From Bemisia tabaci (Eukaryota > Arthropoda > Insecta > Hemiptera > Aleyrodidae): DNA of 64,000 nucleotides. The first letter of the stretch is position 1. Each line of letters opens with the position of its first letter. The position numbers were made by a program, and so were the translations under genes. This document shows positions 62,201-64,000 of the stretch, in pieces. The DNA lies in assembly GCF_918797505.1 (NCBI RefSeq), contig NC_092800.1, forward strand, positions 22,769,577 to 22,833,576, given 5' to 3'. A model generated the notes under the pieces. The model did no database searches. It was not told the origin of the DNA and saw only the letters and a program-made list of their open reading frames with translations.

Positions 62201-63002
62201 TTTGCTGAATCCGCTAATGACGTTGATCCCAAAAGTAACCAAAGTAGAAATTCACATTAAGTTTTATTTCTTTTTTCTTTTTTTCTTTTTTTTATTTGTT
62301 ACAAGTGAGCTTTCATAATGAAAATATACACTTTGTTTCTAATTTAAATAAAGAGAAAATACAATCAACAGAGCAGTTTGTAACTTATTTACATATTATA
62401 TATAATGAATTAAAATTAATGGTTCAGACCGAGGGGCTGGCCAGTTCCCACGGTTTTACCTTTTTGAGGCATCTGTATTCGTTGGAGTTGTTTTATTTCT
62501 GAACGAGAAAACCATCCCTTACGCGAGGTGGATGAAACGCGAAACTGGGTACCGGGAAGAGGGAGGGTGGAAAAGGACGGAGGATCTGTGCGTGTACTGC
62601 GTGACCATGACCAATTGACGTGAAATATGTATCACTAGGTCAGCTCTTGTTTCACCTCTCCCGAGGCAGGAATTCCGATCAACAGGAGCCAACTTCCTCC
62701 AATATTCTCCCTGCAGCGCCTGCGACACCTGCAACAAGGTGAACTTGCTGCTCGGTTCGAGCCATGTTGCCAGTTTGCCACTTTGAAAGTAACTTTTTCG
62801 TAACATGATTATAACAATATTTTTCTCCGAAGTGAGTGACGGTCGAGTTGAAGTTATCGCGTCTAATATTTTGAGATCACAATGTTTTTTTGATACCCTG
62901 AGAAAAAACCAACACGTTTTTACGATTACACAGGCGTAATGTCGTAATGGAAATCCACGATAGTATAACGGTGGATTTGGTACCTATCATACGTCTACTA
63001 GT
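62201..63002 (+). other. Unassigned sequence
   Basis: I see no gene, RNA gene or element boundary here. An open frame on the minus strand at 62519-62806 has no recognisable domain. Confidence 0.4.
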
Positions 63003-63256
63003 CTGCCGTGCTAAGGAAAAACGCCGTATGAGCATTCAGGCGTTGCCAAATTTCCTCAGGCAAATCACTAATTTAAGGAACATTTTTGAATATTTTTCTA
63101 CCAATTTCTCAGATAATTTTGTCTGTAATTGTAATCTAAAGTGTCTAGCAATTTTCAAAGATAATATGTATAATTTTCCTCAAAAATAAACATTTTTATC
63201 GAAGGAAATTTGATAACTATCGAATGCTCATACGGCGTTCTTCCTTAGCACGGCAG
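63003..63256 (+). mobile_element. 254-bp inverted-repeat element, family J, intact copy
   Basis: Left end CTGCCGTGCTAAGGAAAAAC and GCCGTATGAGCATTC; right end GAATGCTCATACGGC and GTTCTTCCTTAGCACGGCAG, with a single mismatch over 35 bp. TAGT on both sides may be a 4-base target duplication. Diverged ends of the family lie at 31590, 36525, 58328 and 59625. Confidence 0.85.
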
Positions 63257-63639
63257 TAGTGTCAGGTGTACTGCGAGCATACTCTGCCCATACCTCCGTG
63301 GATTTCTGTATGACATAACAACAGTACAAGAATAAAAACCTGTGTTGCTGTAGTGTTTTCTTCTCCGCGTAAAATGTAGCGTGGAAATCATATATGATGA
63401 TCAAAATGTTCATCACAATCTCCTGCATGGCTGGACATATCTATTCATCGCCCCTCATGCCGCGGCCGTCAATGTTTTGCCGCTCCCGCGACTTGCCGTT
63501 GCGTAAGTTGGGGGGGGGGGGGGGGAGGGCAAGCAGGGTGAGTCACCCTGGTAAAAATTGGCAGTAGAATCGGTGTTCCAAAATACCATAGACCTAAAGC
63601 CGGCTGTAAAATTTCCAATAGCTTCTGTAGCCGCACTGG

Positions 63640-64000
63640 AAAAAAATCTCGGAGTATTTACTAAGAAAAGGGTAAAATTACCAAGGATTCAGGGTTCTAT
63701 TTGATCCCGGTTTTTTCTTGGTAAAATTACCGTTTATGGAATTGGTGATTTTACCGAGAAATCTCGGTAAAATTATTGACTTTCTCGGTAATTTTACTGG
63801 ACCCCGGTAAAAAAGCCATCGACTGTGGTAGAATTACCGAGATAAAATGGCAAAGTTACCGGGAATTGGTTACCAATAAAAGTGGTATTCTTACCTGAAA
63901 AAAACAGGAAAAAACCGGTTTTTAGGTAAGCTTACCAGTATGTCTTGGTAAAATTACCAATAATCGGTAAAAAAAAGTGAGATGGTAAAGGTACCAACGG
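63640..64000 (+). repeat. GGTAAAATTACC-type repeat, cut by window edge
   Basis: Short palindromic words (GGTAAAATTACC, CTCGGTAATTTTACTGG, TCTTGGTAAAATTACC) recur about every 20-40 bases from CACTGGAAAAAAATCTCGG onward. Probably a mobile-element or satellite block that extends past 64000. Confidence 0.7.

Noticed and set aside
1..64000. Bacterial contamination, phage or integrated virus
   Set aside because: Consistent eukaryotic introns, insect gene families and no viral or bacterial protein signatures.

Overview
This is a stretch of animal nuclear DNA, almost certainly from an insect. It is AT-rich, its genes are split by many GT-AG introns of 0.2-5 kb, and it is packed with short inverted-repeat transposons. 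Protein similarity (insect-type Mondo, Star-like FkbM protein, secreted Cu/Zn SOD) and the high load of short terminal-inverted-repeat elements fit a hemipteran. A whitefly is my tentative guess, but the sequence alone does not prove it.

Layout. (1) 730-2338, plus strand: the last two coding exons of POLR3D (RNA polymerase III subunit RPC4); the 5' part lies off the left edge. (2) About 5303-33960, plus strand: a complete 17-coding-exon gene for Mondo (MLXIP/MLXIPL, MondoA/ChREBP family), a glucose-6-phosphate-responsive bHLH-Zip transcription factor of about 1071 residues with two long glutamine runs. Intron 10 holds a broken hAT transposase gene. (3) 33827-43700: about 10 kb with no gene I can support, containing a higher-order repeat array built on the motif GTCAACTCCGG. 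(4) 47850-43774, minus strand: a five-exon, 289-residue type II membrane protein of the Star/FkbM methyltransferase-like family, with degenerate catalytic motifs. (5) 51422-58313, plus strand: a secreted Cu/Zn superoxide dismutase with all metal ligands intact, whose large second intron is full of nested foldback elements and a partial copy of its own last exon. (6) 58314-64000: no protein gene seen; several inverted-repeat elements, a possible tRNA-derived SINE and a GGTAAAATTACC-type repeat cut by the right edge.

The genes are unrelated housekeeping or regulatory genes and not a functional cluster. The most notable observations are a textbook U12-type (minor spliceosome) intron in the Mondo C-terminal domain, a possible second one upstream, the degenerate active site of the Star-like protein, the decoy partial exon in the SOD intron, the GC-rich SOD last exon, and at least ten distinct families of short inverted-repeat elements, several with two or more copies in this window. 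I found no bacterial-style system, CRISPR array or virus-derived gene.
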